From Saprolegnia diclina VS20 (taxonomy: Eukaryota > Oomycota > Saprolegniomycetes > Saprolegniales > Saprolegniaceae), in the NCBI RefSeq assembly GCF_000281045.1, contig NW_008246078.1, positions 174,429 through 238,428 on the forward strand: 64,000 nt of DNA. The letters are read 5' to 3'. The notes below the pieces were generated by a model. The model had not been told where the DNA came from. It did not search any database and worked only from the letters and a program-made list of their open reading frames with translations. A program made the translations under genes and the position numbers. Below are positions 1-12,291 of the stretch, piece by piece. Numbering within the stretch: position 1 is the stretch's first letter; the number at the start of each line of letters is the position of its first letter.

Positions 1-165
1 GCGACAACTGCACAGTGAGTCGTAGTGGCAAGTGCTATTTTGAACCCGTCACGCACAGTCGGTCGACGAAGAAAACCACATGATTCTAAAGGCACTGTAT
101 AAAGACGCGTCGGTTTACTACGAGCAAAATCAATGTGGTCGTGTCGTCGTCGGCATCGCGTTTTG

Positions 166-3100
166 TTATTCGCCGACCGTCGGCGGACCGGGCTGCTTTT
201 CACTGTTGTGGATATCTCGCACTTTGCCGTAGAGCTTGGCGCGCCGTAAAACATGGACCGGCTCAATCGACTCGGCAAAGTTCTCAAGGTACCCCTGCAG
301 CGCTAAGAGCGGAAGGATGCATACGGCGAGCGCCAATGCAATTGTGAGCCAAAACGTGGGCGCGACCGTGAGCCGTGCCCACGCTCCGTACAGATCGCTC
401 GTCATGCCGTCGTAGATGAGCCCCGAAAGGGCGAAGAAGACGATCGACCCGACATAGCTAAACGTGACCCAGCCCGTCCAGTTGCTACACCAAATACAAT
501 TGGTCGTCGAGTACAAATACGTAGCAGTACCATGTCTCGAACGAGATGAGCAAGGTCACAATCAAGATGATGCTCATGTACGTCGCGACGCCGTCGCAGT
601 ACATGTCGATGTACGGCACACCTTGCGCAGCGTCGAGAATCACAAGGGGAAAGGTCGTGACGACGATTGCGTGGACAACGCCGATGGCGCTGATGAGCGC
701 GGTCGTCGGAAGCGAAAAGAGAAGCTAGAAACACCCCATTGTGAAGTTGTCGCCGCCTAGAACAGACGTACGTTGGAGTTGCCGAGAAAGTAGAGCTCGG
801 GGAATTGCTGCGCGAGCGAGTCGGGCAAACGCTTCTCCATGATGGCGCGGGCGACGACGGGCGCGGCCGTGTAGAGCATGTTGAACGCTTGAATGTACAG
901 CCCGCTATAATACGTCTACACCAATCCTGCAAGTTGCGTGCGAGTAGACAAGGCGAAAAGCGCACCGTGCCCGAGAAGAGCGAGTACATGCCGTAGATGA
1001 ACTGCGGCGCCGTGAACAAAATGTTCTTGTAAAAGAAATAGTTGATGCACTGTGTCACGCGAAAGTAGGACAAACGTCCTACAATGTTGAAATTACACGA
1101 TTTTTCCAAACGCAAAATCTTACCGTGGTAGAGCAACAGACGATCCAGGTGGCGGAATTGCTGAATCGCAAAGTCGGCGCTCCGAACAGCTTGGTGTCCT
1201 TCTTGGCCCGAGACACCGACGCCGACATGCGCTGCGCGGATCATCGACACGTCGTTGGCCCCGTCACCACTAGAAGGACATTTGTACTCGATAAACGAGT
1301 CGAGACTGGATGAGAATATCCCATACACTGCCATGGTCACCCCGGGCACACTCTCCTTGACAAGCTCGACGACAAGTGCTTTTTGAAGCGGCGACATGCG
1401 GCAGACAACGACCGCCGCGCACTCGAGCGTAAACTGTAAAAAGTGCAGTCGGTTGGCGGGCATGAGCGCAAATGAAAGCGAGAAGCCGTCAATGATGAGC
1501 GCGTAGCGGGGCGCCTACGTACTCTAGTAGGAATATAACAATAGGTCTCAGAATACCTCGGCAGTCATGGGGCGTGTCTGCAGCTGCGCCAAGTTCTTGG
1601 CCAGCTCGGCGACGGTCGAACCTTGGAGCACGACCTCGACCATGTCCTTGCCAATGACACGGCACGACCGGCCAATCTCGACGGCGGTCTCGACCTTGTC
1701 ACCGGTCAAGACCCAAATCTAACCGTTGAGTGCATTCACTTTCAAGCAGTCACGTCAGCGCGTACCTTGATACCCGCGCGAAGGAGGCGCGTGACGGTCT
1801 CGGGCACGCCATCTTGCAGTTTGTCTTCAATCGCTAGACAAAACAAGCTAGCTGACAAGTTGTACAATGTGTATGAAACCAACCGGTGGACGCCACGTAG
1901 ATCATTTTTTGCTCAATTTCGCACACGAGCGCGTCCATACTCGTCTCGCGTCCTTCCATGAGAAGCTCGGCGGCTTTGTACCGCGATTTCCACGCGTCGT
2001 ACTCGGCGTCCGTCTAGAAAACTTGAGTATCAATCTATCGAGAAGGACCTGTACCAGCACGCGTTTCGCAAAGCACAGTGTGCGAAGGCCCTCGACCGCA
2101 AATTGCTGGAGGTGGTCCAAGATGCACGCTTTGGACTGCGGCCCAAAATCACTGCAGAGATCTAGAATGGTGCAGTCGGCGCCTACAATAGCCAGTATTG
2201 TTCGTGGCATCGCCGGAAATGTGCAACATTGTCACAGTACCTTTGCAGAGCAGCTCGATCGTGCCGTTGGCGCTTCGAAGAATGACAGACATGCGTTTGC
2301 GCGTGCTGTTGAACGCGAGCACGTGGAGGACCTCAAAGGACGACGTGGGTGGTCCGCTTCCCGACTTTTCCCGAACCGTTGTCAAGAGCATCTACGAGCA
2401 CAATCCGATACATAAAAATATTAGAAAGCGCCAACAAGCAAAAAAGCAAAACAAGCAAAATGGTCTACCGTGTGGTTGTTGCGACCGGTGAACGCCATGC
2501 CGAGGTCCCGCGCCGCGCGCACCAAGGCGCCTTCGTCGGGCGAGTCGGCCATGTACTGGATCGTAGACACGCCGTCGTCATTGGGCACCTTCTCGCAGAG
2601 GACCGTGTGGCAGAGCGCCATGGCTTGAATGAACGTGGCTTCGGGGGTCCCCGCCCGCTCGCCCGCTTGTTGGAGTTCGTAGAGCGACCAGACTTTGGGT
2701 TGTTGACTTTGCACCGGTGTGTTGACAATACTGGTACTAAATGTGGACATGTGCGGGAGCGTCGCTTCACTCAGTGTTGTGGTCACTGCTGTCGATGGCA
2801 ACTTGGGCTCCTTTCCGCTCGGGGGGGACGGGGGGGGCGAAAACATCGAGTAGATGCGACCGGCGACGCTGCATTTTCGAAACTCCATGCGGTTCTCCGT
2901 GAGCGTGCCCGTCTTGTCCGAGAAGAGATAGTTGACTTGCCCGAGCTCTTCCATGAGTGCGGGCGTGTTGGCGCTGGCGCCGTCGCCCTAAGTCCATTCC
3001 TTATTTTGAAAGATTGATACACACTCGATACAAAACATACGTTGGGGAGCTTCATGTGCAGATCCCACACGACAAACTTGGCATGCAGCGCCTTGACAAT

Positions 3101-4438
3101 CTCGACGCTACCATCAAAATTCACATGACGGCAAAATCGGACTGGGGCCGTCTACCTCACAACGAGCGAGCTTGGAATGAACGTGTTGAGGAGCACGACA
3201 AAGCTCAAAAACGTGAGCACGCCCGCAACGAGGTCGGTCTCGGCTTCGCCCTCGCCCGTCACAAAAAGCGCTTCGAATGCGGTCTCGGACGTCCAGAGGT
3301 TGTGGTAGATGGCCCCTGCGACGCACAAGGCGACTTGGAAAATGAAGATAAACACCACGATCTGGTTGACAATGCTGTCGACGTGACTCAGCTTGTGGTG
3401 CGGACGCTTGGCGTTGAGCATCATCTTGGTCTCGGCGCCTACGCCACGTCCACCATATCGCAAAATGAAAAAATGAAAAAATGAAAAAATGAAGAATATA
3501 AAAATATAAATGAAAAAATGTGAAAATGTACAATCAAAATGGCACGCACCCGTATAGACGACGCAAAACAAGATCGACTTGGTGTTGCGCAGCGTTGACC
3601 CGCGTGGCAGCAGCTGCTGCTCGTCCAACGCATAGACATTCGAACCGATGGAGAGCGTGCCGGTAAACTTGTACAAGTCGACGTTCGGCGGCTCGCACTT
3701 GACGTGAAAGGCCGGCAACGGCGACTGGATCGAAAAGCTCATGGTCGCTGGCAGCGCAATGCGCGTCTTGAGGTTGGCTTCGCCATCGAGATTGCTCGTA
3801 TCAATGAGGCAGGCACCTACACCCATGATGCCATCGTCAACTGCCAGTACGATATGGCCGCTCCACCATTTTCTTCGGACGTTGCAAGCAAGAGACCGTC
3901 GGCGGGAAACGACGCCTTGTCGTGCACCTCGACCATGTCCCCGACCTATATAAAGCCTTAGGATGAAGCGAGCGTTCTAGCTACCAAGATATATCCTACG
4001 CAAATGTCCTGCCACGTCACTGACAAGAGCTGGCCTTTTCGAAGCACTTGGATCGGCGTCGTGTTGGTCTTCTCATCCAGCACGTGGCGGTTCTACAGCA
4101 GATTGATATAAACTCCAACATGACAAACGTACGTGGTCTTCGATCGCCTCGCGAAGGAGGACGATGCCGACGACAAGGACGAGCGGCGTGACAGCGGTCA
4201 TGGGACCGACGGGCGATATCGCCGACCACGACTGCAGCACGGCAATGATCAAAAAGTAAAAGTTGGTCGACTAAAGCCAATCGAGTAGAAAAAAGATGGG
4301 AAAACAGAAGCGACGTACGAGGCGAAACGCAAGGTACAAGGCGACGGGAAGGAAGTTGAGGAGCGTGTACTTGGACGTGCGCATCTGGTTGGACGCAAAC
4401 TTGCCCGGCGCCGCGGGCTCCACGACGCGGAGGTCCAT
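166..4438 (-). CDS. P4-type phospholipid-transporting ATPase (flippase)
   Basis: Multi-exon gene for a P4 ATPase, which moves aminophospholipids from the outer to the inner leaflet of plasma and Golgi membranes. The N-terminal exon has the family signature [20 protein letters not shown]. The actuator loop reads [12 protein letters not shown] (near 3,800). The phosphorylation site [11 protein letters not shown] is near 2,900, the P-domain [10 protein letters not shown] near 1,250, and the C-terminal membrane helices lie below 520, ending at a stop at 166. Most P4 ATPases have DGETNLK in the actuator, so the Ala here is a small deviation. Introns are short, and one near 3,460-3,540 is an A-rich tandem repeat. 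The start at 4438 (MDLRVVEP) fits the usual short cytosolic tail; an ATG-like start further up would add about 40 unrelated residues. AACCGG motifs sit 41-84 nt upstream. The family call is firm, but exact exon borders were not all resolved. Confidence 0.9.
3462..3533. repeat. ATGAAAAA tandem repeat inside a flippase intron
   Basis: Three exact copies of AATGAAAA-type units followed by degenerate ones in an AT-rich intron of the flippase gene. Confidence 0.7.
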
Positions 4439-5310
4439 GGCAAAGTGCAGTTTCACCCAAGCTAAGATTGGCCTGTCTACCGGTTTCAAACCGGTCGACG
4501 GCCACGGTTGTGCCAACCGGTTGCCGATTACTAAAATGCTGCATGCCGACAGTGCCACGTCATGGCCGCATCCGTGTGGCCTGTAGACCCACTACATCTA
4601 AGCACCGTAGACCCTTCCGACGTACTAGTACTGTGCAGCATTCGTCTCGCACCACAGTGTACGTACGAGCGTCAAATGGCTTCGTGCCCCTTGGCGCGAT
4701 GGCCATTGATGTGATCCTTCCGGGTCGGTCACGGATTACCATCGTTGAGGTTTTTGTTGACACAGGTTCTTCCGCCTCGAAACGACCAGCGTACCGCAGC
4801 GCACACGTCATCCTCTTCCTTCCAACGTACTCGTCGAGCAAAGGGCAGAGCTGCAATATAGGTATGCGCGAAAGATGTATAGCCACTGCGTGAATAAGCT
4901 GTCGAGACGAGTTGCGTCGTGGCTTGCGTCTACGAGTACGCTAAGAGCGAGTGAGTGCACTTGGTCGTGGGCACCACCAATGCCACCTTACACGGTCACG
5001 CGTGGTACGACGATGGCGCTCGAGAGGAATATATATATATATATAGCGTCGGATGATTAAAATAAGATCTGGTTCGGGTGGCACGCCTTTCCTTTGGGGC
5101 GGGTAGAGGTGTGAGCGGGGCTTACCGCGGGAGGCGTCGGCGCGCGACGGCGCCTTGTCGCGTCGCCACGTCGTCCTTGACGGTCGAGAGCGCTGTTCGC
5201 GTCGGCTGTAGCGCACCACAGGGCGGGCTAATGTGGTGCGCCGCCGCGTCCGCCCCTCTGTCCGTTGACTGGAACGTCCGAGGTTTCATTCTACACGGTA
5301 GAACAGGCGT
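4439..5310. other. Intergenic, no gene recognised
   Basis: Upstream region of the flippase and downstream of the gene ending at 5311. It holds AACCGG/CCGGTT motifs at 4480-4522, including an 8-nt-arm palindrome at 4479-4495, and an (AT)n run at about 5028-5045. Open frames here show no recognisable protein. Confidence 0.5.
4479..4522 (-). promoter_or_regulatory. AACCGG-motif cluster upstream of the flippase
   Basis: Contains ACCGGTTTcAAACCGGT (a palindrome) and a second AACCGGTT at 4515-4522, lying 41-84 nt before the flippase start. The same motif occurs close to the starts of several other genes in the window. A regulatory role is inferred from position and recurrence. Confidence 0.4.
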
Positions 5311-5778
5311 TTAGCCCGGCGACGGCGAAGGAGGTGCGGAAAGGACGGACGGTGTTGACGGAAGGCTCTCGGTCGCTGGTGTCGCTGGCCTCGGCGACGG
5401 CGGCGGAAGGTCCGCGGCCGGCGACCGTGGCGGTGTGCTGGGCATCGAGCTTGGTGACACGGGGCTTTTGCTCGGTTGCGGCGTCGCAGGTGGGCTGGCG
5501 GTCATGGCATCCGAGACTGTGCGTTGGCTATCGTTCTCTTGCGCATCGGCGGCGGCGGCGGCGGCGAGCTCGTCGTCAAGGGACCGAACGACGGCCACGG
5601 CGACGCGCTCCTCACTGGCAGCGTCGACCTCGTCGTCCTGTGGCACGAGCGCGAGCCGCGGGATCTTGCGGATGGTCTGCCGCTTGCGCTTGCGCGGTGC
5701 GCCGGGGCACTCGATCTCCTTGCGCACGCGCGGAGGGCTGGCCTCGCCCGAGCTGTACCCGTCGGCCTTGCGCTTCAT
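5311..5778 (-). CDS. Hypothetical basic, Pro/Ser-rich protein
   Basis: Single-exon frame of about 155 residues. The N-terminal half is basic, with a cluster resembling a nuclear localisation signal (PRKRKRQTIRKIPRL near residue 35). An acidic and Ala-rich stretch follows (AAAAAAADAQ), and the tail is rich in Pro, Ser and Thr (repeated PSTP/PPSP). I chose the ATG for MKRKADGYSS because the 35 residues above it differ in composition and are AT-rich. I do not recognise the family. The composition suggests a disordered nuclear protein, but that is inference. The strong third-position GC of the frame supports coding. Confidence 0.5.
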   Translation of the reverse strand: MKRKADGYSSGEASPPRVRKEIECPGAPRKRKRQTIRKIPRLALVPQDDEVDAASEERVAVAVVRSLDDELAAAAAADAQENDSQRTVSDAMTASPPATPQPSKSPVSPSSMPSTPPRSPAADLPPPSPRPATPATESLPSTPSVLSAPPSPSPG

Positions 5779-6153
5779 CGGAACACTTGCAGCTGAGCGG
5801 TGAAACAGCCGCTTTTCACACGCGTGTATTCGAATTCTCGCGTGTGGGATTCGAATTTTCCAAGCTCTACCTTTATATTGCATATTTTATATTCCCGTTG
5901 TATGCAAAAACAAAGTGCAACGGTCACATCTCCAATATCAATATCAATACTGTGTTCACAAAATGCATTTTAACATCTCACATCAAGCGTTTCAAATATA
6001 ATGTTTGCAATGGACCCTCTTAAACTGGATATGTGTATAGTATACTCAGCGCAAGTGAATATTCGACTTTCTATCAAATGCAATGGTCCTCATTACCGTC
6101 ACTCCGACACCAACACTCTGCAATATCTTGTATCTTGAAGCGGCGCACGCACC
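5779..6153. other. AT-rich divergent intergenic region
   Basis: Lies between two divergent starts (5778 minus, 6154 plus). It is markedly AT-rich from about 5,870 to 6,090. It probably holds both promoters, but no specific motif was identified. Confidence 0.5.
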
Positions 6154-6694
6154 ATGGACACGGGCGATGTACGTGGCAGGCTGGACGCGGGCGAAGTCAA
6201 CGCGCTACGTAGAGCGAGTTTAGCATCGACGACGTCCTGCCCATCTCCAAGAACGTACTTTGTATCGTATGCGCTTCGGCATGCTGCATACGCGTCGTAG
6301 GCGATCGAGGCGACGCTCAAGGACACCGTGTACAACCGCAAGAAGGTCAACGACTGGACCAACTCGCTCGTGGCGCTTGTGCTCAATGGCCTCCAGAACC
6401 TCAACAAGCCGTTCAAATACGCGGGTAGCCTCTATCTGCCTGTCCAACGTCCTATTGTATATGGCTAGTCACGTGCCTCATCATGCAAAAGACGGGCGCC
6501 GGCGTCGCGACCGCCGCCGCTTGCTACTGGGACACGGTTCTCGACGGTACGTCCGCCTATGTGTGGTTTCATTCGACAAGCTAAGGGTGCTAGGCTACTG
6601 CACGGTGCTGTGGGAAAACAGCACCATCCAATGCGTCGTAACCGTGTACGGCGCTGGCATTTCGCCGTCCGTGAGCAAGCACGGCGAGCACTAG
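6154..6694 (+). CDS. Tctex-type dynein light chain (DYNLT)
   Basis: Small five-exon gene encoding a dimeric light chain of cytoplasmic or axonemal dynein, which binds the intermediate chain and cargo. After splicing the protein has about 119 residues, close to the family norm of about 113. Landmarks are KKVNDWTNSLVALVLNGL, then NKPFKY, VTCLIMQKTGAGVATA, CYWDTVLDG, and TVLWENSTIQCVVTVYGAG, aligning end to end with Tctex-1. Introns are GTACGT..TAG or similar: exon 1 is only MDTGD and the next starts SEFSIDD. The C-terminus is about ten residues longer than in animals. It converges on UNC-45 across an A-rich spacer. A role in flagellar or cytoplasmic dynein is inferred from family. Confidence 0.85.
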
Positions 6695-6762
6695 GTAGTT
6701 GCGATCGCTCTGTAGATACATTGACCACACAACCGCATGGTACGCGTCGCCAACACAGTTGT

Positions 6763-6810
6763 AAAAACCAAAAAAAACAAAAAACAAAAAAAACAAAAAA
6801 AACAAAAAAT
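6763..6810 (+). repeat. A-rich (A)nC simple repeat
   Basis: A run of A7-8C units between the convergent 3' ends of the dynein light chain and UNC-45 genes. Simple low-complexity spacer. Confidence 0.7.
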
Positions 6811-6850
6811 GGTTTTTCCCGGTATTGAAGTCATGGATACCCTGTTGGGC

Positions 6851-9800
6851 TCATGTGAGCTTGGCCAACAGACCGAGGCACGCATGCGCGAGCTCGGCAA
6901 TCTCGGGCGCGGTCGCCAGAAACTTGCGCGCGACGTTTTCGATCGGCGACGACAGCAAGAGCAGCTGCTGCTCGTACATGGCTTGCTTGCCCGAGGCTTC
7001 GACGTCTACCGTCGCCATTGTGCGCACGTACTCGAGGCACGACTGGACGGCAAAGAGGTGGCGGTGGACAAGCTCCGGCGCGTCGCACTCGATCAAGATC
7101 GGCCCAAAGGTCTCAATCGCCTTTTGCTCCAGAAGCACAGCGCAAACCTAACCCGATCTGTCACGCCACGTCATATATTCGCAACGAACGTACGACGGGG
7201 TACTGGCTGACCATCGCGATCGCTCCGGACGCGGCACGGGCCGTCGCCAAGTCTTCGTCGGCTTCCTCAAGCGACGCAAACGCGAGCCAGAGACGGACCT
7301 TCTCGGGCTGGCAAAAGATCTTTTCGAGGACTTCGTCCGAGGGCAGGAGGTTCGTGAGGCACTCGGTGGCCGCGCGGCGCACCATCGTATGGTCCGAAAA
7401 CTGCAAATATTGAATCGTCGTCAAGCCATTGTTGGAGAGAATGCTACGGCCGACATTGGACACCTTGTCATTTCACGACAAACACGTACCGGGCCTTGGT
7501 TTCATCCGAGACGCTCGCCACATTGGTAAGCGCCATGAGCGCTTCAAACTGCATCAAGTTCGACTCGGCCTTGAGCAACTCCATGAGCGGGTAGATGGAC
7601 GAGAGCAGCTGCGACGCCGGGATCAAGTGCGGGTTGGTCGTGATGAGGATCTTGGCCACCGCGTGCCGGGCGTGGGGCGTCGAGAGCGAGAGCATGGCGG
7701 AGAAGAGGCCGCCTTGCACGAGCTTGCCACGGCCCTCAACGTACTCGGTCGCATGCAGTACACTACGGACACTCGACTGTCGCATACAGTGTTTACGTGG
7801 CTCAAGTACCTCTGGGTTGCTTGGTCGAGGATCGCCGGCGACCCCTTGCACTTGAGTAGCTGCAAAAGCGTCAGAATACTCTGCGAGTGATCGAGCACCG
7901 CTGCGATGCGCTTGGTCACTTGCTCGACCGAGTCGCCGTCGTCGAGCTCGGACTTTTGCTTGAGAGCTTTCTGCAGCTCTTCGTACTGCTCGGGCGTGAG
8001 CTCCGAGTTTTGCATCTTTTGGCGCTTGAGGTGCGACTCGGACGTGAGCAAGTGAAAGAGAATGTACGAAATGCCATACAGCAGATTCGACGGTGTCGAC
8101 GTGGCCGAGATGTCGGTCAAAAGCGGCTCCAGCGCTCTGGGCCGACGCACCTAGCGTTCACCATGTCGTATCTCAAAAAGCAGCCAGCCGTACCAGCGCG
8201 TCCTTGACCGGCGTAAACGTAATCAAGTACGAGAGCGCTTCGACCGCACGCTCCCGCGCCGTGGACCCAACGATCGACGCCGTCACGGGCGCCTACTCGC
8301 ACCGTCACCACCCTTCGTAGCCCTTGAGGACGTACGTTGTGCACGGCCTCGAGGAGCGAGAGCACTTGGTTGATCATAATGTCGCCGACGGGCGTCGCCG
8401 GGTCAAATGTCTTGTCGACAAGGCTCATCTTGACGACCGCCGCGAGCGCAGCCGACTGCAGCTTGAGCTGGTGCGGCTCCATCGAGCACTGCAGCAACTT
8501 CCTATCCAAAATCCACACTGGTCAAATACAGGTGTATCACGCCGACATACCCGAGCTCCATGCGCAGCTCGATCGGGATCGCGGCCATGCCAGCCTCCGA
8601 ACCTAAGAATGGTCATCTCCATGTCGAGGCAATTCTTCAATGGAAAGTCGGTACCGGCAATGTACGCGACGAGGTCCATCACAAGCTCTTGGTACTTGAG
8701 GCTGTGGGCAGCAGACTTTTGACGCAGCAAGACGTCGCTGAGCTGCTTCAAGAACGCAGGATGCGACTGCATCATGTGCGCCCCGAGCTTGGCGTTGGCG
8801 AGGAAGACACCCGAGAGCAAGACACACCCGGGCGACGCGTCTTCCATGGTCGATGCACCGACGACCGGGTCGACGCAATACTCGCGGACAATACGCTCCA
8901 TCTCCGACTCGGAAAAGAGCGCAAGCAGCTGTGAAAACACCATCGAAATCGACGACACGACGCGGTCGCGCAGCAAATTGCTATGAAAAGGCAGCAAAAT
9001 CGGTGAAAAGACGGGAAAAGTTGGACGACGTACGCTTGCGAGAGGAGGAGCGAGAAGACGCCCATTTCTTCCATCCAGAGCGCCATTGTCGATGCGTTCG
9101 ACTTGACCTGGAGCACGTGCTTGAGGAGCACGTCGAGCGTGGCCTGCTGCAGCACGTCGGTCGACGTCCGGAGGCCCTGGAACGTCGCATCGAGGAGCTG
9201 CCGCACCGGCGCATGCGCTGCCTGGATGTCGTTCGAGACAGTCACAAGGTGCGCTGCAAGCACGCCCGTGAGCGACACGACGGCTGCGATGAGACCGATC
9301 GTAGCGTCGTCCGCGTCGGCGGGCACGGGCATCGGGACCAAGGCAGCGAGGAGCGTGGCGTCGATCGCTGCATAGACCGCCGCGCCGTGGTGCTTGGCCA
9401 TGTTGGCCAAAATGCGCAGGCCGCGCGCTTGCAATGAACGGTCCTTGGCGTCCACGACACACGTCTGCCAGAGCATGCGCTCGCCGCCGAGGTCGAGGAC
9501 GTCGCGGTAGATGGACGGTGCGTTCTCCGGCGACTGGTGCTCGAGGAACGCCAGCGCGTCGTTGGACGGAAGCGCCTTCAACGCCTTTCCAACCCCCGAG
9601 GCGTCCTTCCGAGCCTTCTCTTGCAACGTGCGCAGCAGTGCCTGGGCGGGCTTGTTGCTCGGCGAGAGCTGCAGCACGGCCTTGAGGTCGCGCGCACTGG
9701 CCGCGAGCTGGTCCGTCTCCATGTACGCTTGCGCGCGGCGAAAGAGGAGCTTCTCCATGATGGTGTCGGGCAGGCGCGAGGCTTGCGCCTTGGCGAGCGC

Positions 9801-9992
9801 GTCGTCGACCGACGAAATCGCAGCCGCAAAGTCGCGCAGCTTGAGATGGCAGAGCGCAATGTTGCTCAGCAAGGTGCACTGCATCTCATTCGGTACATCG
9901 GCACAGGCCAGCGCGCCCTTGTAGCTGCCAACGGCCTCGGCAAACGAGCCGCGCTGGAAGAGCGCCGTCGCCCGGTCCTTGTGGGCGTCCAT
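6851..9992 (-). CDS. UNC-45 family myosin chaperone (TPR + UCS)
   Basis: Encodes a UCS-domain protein that folds and assembles myosin motor domains and cooperates with Hsp90 through its TPR. The N-terminus starts MDAHKDRATALFQRGSFAEAV and has three TPR-like helix pairs in the first 110 residues (ALLSNIALCHLKL-type and LFRRAQAYMETDQLA motifs). A central armadillo-like region follows, then the UCS domain, with LMELLKAESNLMQFEALMAL (near 7,550), a conserved UNC-45 signature, and the C-terminal helices ending LGLLAKLT at the stop (6851). Around ten short introns bring the product to about 930-950 residues, typical for the family. The downstream gene converges on it. Exon borders were not all resolved, but the family call is firm. 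Confidence 0.9.
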
Positions 9993-10674
9993 CGTGGCAC
10001 TTGAAATGACTACGTCCGGATACGATGCGCACCAACCTACCAGAAGCGTCTTTGTCCGGAAACATCCTATAGCAATATCAAGTCTAATAGAGTCGTTCTT
10101 GGTAAATCTCCCTATATTGAGACTCTCAGGATAATATGGTTTAAGGGACTTGGCCGTGGACGACATCGGCCGTCCTCGAAATCGGCGCCAATGCGCTCTC
10201 CAGTCGCCTGCAACGAGCTGTACCAGTGTGGACGCGACCGACGCTGCCTCCAATGGGCAGGCGCAAGCTGTCCCGATACTGCCGCCTGCAAGGCCGCGCC
10301 GGCGAAGAACCACTGCCCGGACCCAGGGCGCGGACCGCCACACCGTCGCGTCTCTGGCGACGCCTTGGCTCTGTGGCCAGCGATGCAGCCGCAGAGGCTC
10401 GAAAATGCTACCGATAGGTCGAAGCAACCAAACAAAGGATGGGGCCTTGTCAGGTGTGGTGTGTGCCATGGCTGTCTGCTGCTGGTGCCAGGATGCAAAG
10501 CTCGAGGAGGTTGGCCGCCAGCACCGAACTTGTGGCGTGCGGCACGCAGCAGCAAAGCTCAGCTGGGTCAAGATCGTACGTAGCCACGTCACATTCAAGG
10601 TACAGCGTGTTGCTCATCCGTTAATCATCATCGTTGGCTGATAGAGGAGGAGGCGTCTTCGTCTTCTTAGCTGC
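9993..10674. other. Intergenic, no gene recognised
   Basis: Upstream of UNC-45 and downstream of the ATP synthase gamma gene. Long open frames occur on both strands (for example around 10,112-10,640), but none gives a recognisable protein or has a convincing ATG. I see no RNA gene. Confidence 0.4.
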
Positions 10675-11650
10675 TTACTGCTTGGCGTCCAACGAGGCCG
10701 CGCCGGAAATAATTTCGATGAGCTCGGTCGTGATGCGCGACTGGCGGGCCTTGTTGTACACGAGGCGGAGGCTCGAGATCAAGTCGGACGCGTTGCTCGA
10801 CGCGTTCTCCATGGCCGTCATGCGCGACGACTCCTCCGACGTGTTCGACTCGAGCATGCCGTGGAAGATGGCGGTCGCGAGCTGGAACTCCTTGAGGTCG
10901 AGGAGGACTTCCTCCTTGTTGTCGGGCTCGAGCTCATAGTCGGCGTACGTCTCGGGGTCCGTGTTGATCGTGCGGATCGACTGCTGGTACGAAATGGCCG
11001 ACTGGAACTTGTTGAAGATCACGTGGAGCTTCTCGTCGGCCGGCGTCACGGCGAGCACGACTTCGGCGAGCGCCGACGCCTTGGCAAAGTTGGTCGGGTT
11101 GATCCACGTCTCGGTGGCGTTAGCAATGATGTACTTGCCGTGCGTGCGGCGAAGCTGGCCACGGCCCTTGTCACCAATCGAGAAGATGCTCGAGTTGTCC
11201 GTCACATCGTTGATCTGGAGGCGGACCGCCTTGGCAATGTACGAGTTGCAACCACCGCAGAGACCACGGTCCGACGTGATGGGCACAAACGTGTTGTGGC
11301 CTTCCTTGAGCTCCTCGGCGGGCACGTAGCCATCCTTCTCGTAGATGCGAAGCTTCGAGTTGGTGTTTTCCAACCACGTCTACAAGTGCATGAGAGGCCA
11401 CGTCGTGGCATCAACGCACGTACGGCGAACGGGCGACCGTCGTTCATGCGACGCTCGGCGCCACGCATCTTGGCGGCCGACACCATCTTCATCGACTTGG
11501 TGATCTTGGCGATGTTGGACGTGGCGTTGATACGCATGAGAACTATACATCGCCATGAGCCACCTGCATCACGCGCGCGCCATTGCACGTACTCTGCTTC
11601 TCCGTGGCCATGCCACGGGCGCCAGCGACCCTACGAAGCAAGGCCATCAT
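10675..11650 (-). CDS. ATP5F1C: Mitochondrial ATP synthase F1 gamma subunit
   Basis: Central rotary shaft of mitochondrial F1Fo ATP synthase, coupling proton flow to catalysis. Exon 1 begins MMALLRRVAGARGMATEKQ, a short basic Arg/Ala-rich presequence. The next exon has the N-terminal helix NIAKITKSMKMVSAAKMRGAER. The last large exon contains ITSDRGLCGGCNSYIAK and ends ITTELIEIISGAASLDAKQ, which is the conserved C-terminal helix. The paired terminal helices form the coiled-coil shaft. There are two short introns (GTACGT..TAG). Two Mets start the frame (11650 and 11647). Paired CCAAT boxes lie about 140-185 nt upstream. Length and all signature segments are intact. Confidence 0.95.
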
Positions 11651-11790
11651 GAGCGTCTACCTCGCCGACCTCCATGGAGCGTACTTGATCGCGGCTACGT
11701 TGCGGGACACCAAGGACATGTTCGTCGGTACCAGTGATGAAAAACTCAAGTGCCAGCCACCAAGTCAGCTAGCAGCCTCATTTTCCATCG

Positions 11791-11836
11791 ACCAATCAGA
11801 CGCCGCGGAGCACGCGATTGCGCGCCTGTGATTGGA
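11791..11836 (-). promoter_or_regulatory. Paired CCAAT boxes upstream of ATP synthase gamma
   Basis: CCAATCAG at 11,792 and ATTGG at 11,831, in opposite orientations, about 140-185 nt before the start. NF-Y is the established CCAAT-binding factor in eukaryotes; its use here is inferred. Confidence 0.45.
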
Positions 11837-12245
11837 CAAAATGCCGAAATTCCAGCGCCCACCTGCAGTCATTCCGTACACGACCGTACATCCCGTACAT
11901 TCGCGTTGCCACGTATACGAACATTAGCGCGCCGACGCTTCCGCACGTCCGAGGTCCTTCTCATGCCATGGCTCTTGCTGGTATAGCACTTGCTTGCATG
12001 TACCATGTCCTTGGGAAGTAGACGTTATCGAGTCAAGCCGCGTCATTCCTACAAAATGCGCTGGCCCGATCTTGGCAGCCAAAAGCAATTTCCGAAAGTA
12101 GTCGGTGAGACACCAGCCAACTTCGCACGCGTCGCCTCCAAGCTCTAAGCTTTTGCCAGCCGCGACGAGCGAATCCTCGCTACTCCAACAAGTGCACTGG
12201 CGAAGGACGTGGGTGATGACGGCAGGAAGCAGTCCACACCGCGGT

Positions 12246-12291
12246 TATCCGGACAGAACGTTGTATCCGGACAGAACGTTGTATCCGGACG
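12246..12291. repeat. 18-nt direct tandem repeat (about 2.5 copies)
   Basis: TATCCGGACAGAACGTTG occurs twice head to tail, followed by a partial third copy, about 300 nt upstream of the kinase start. Confidence 0.8.

Noticed and set aside
5028-5045. (AT)n run as a possible TATA element or promoter
   Set aside because: Simple dinucleotide repeat, not positioned near a supported start.
10112-10641. Overlapping open frames on both strands between UNC-45 and ATP synthase gamma
   Set aside because: No recognisable content and no convincing ATG.
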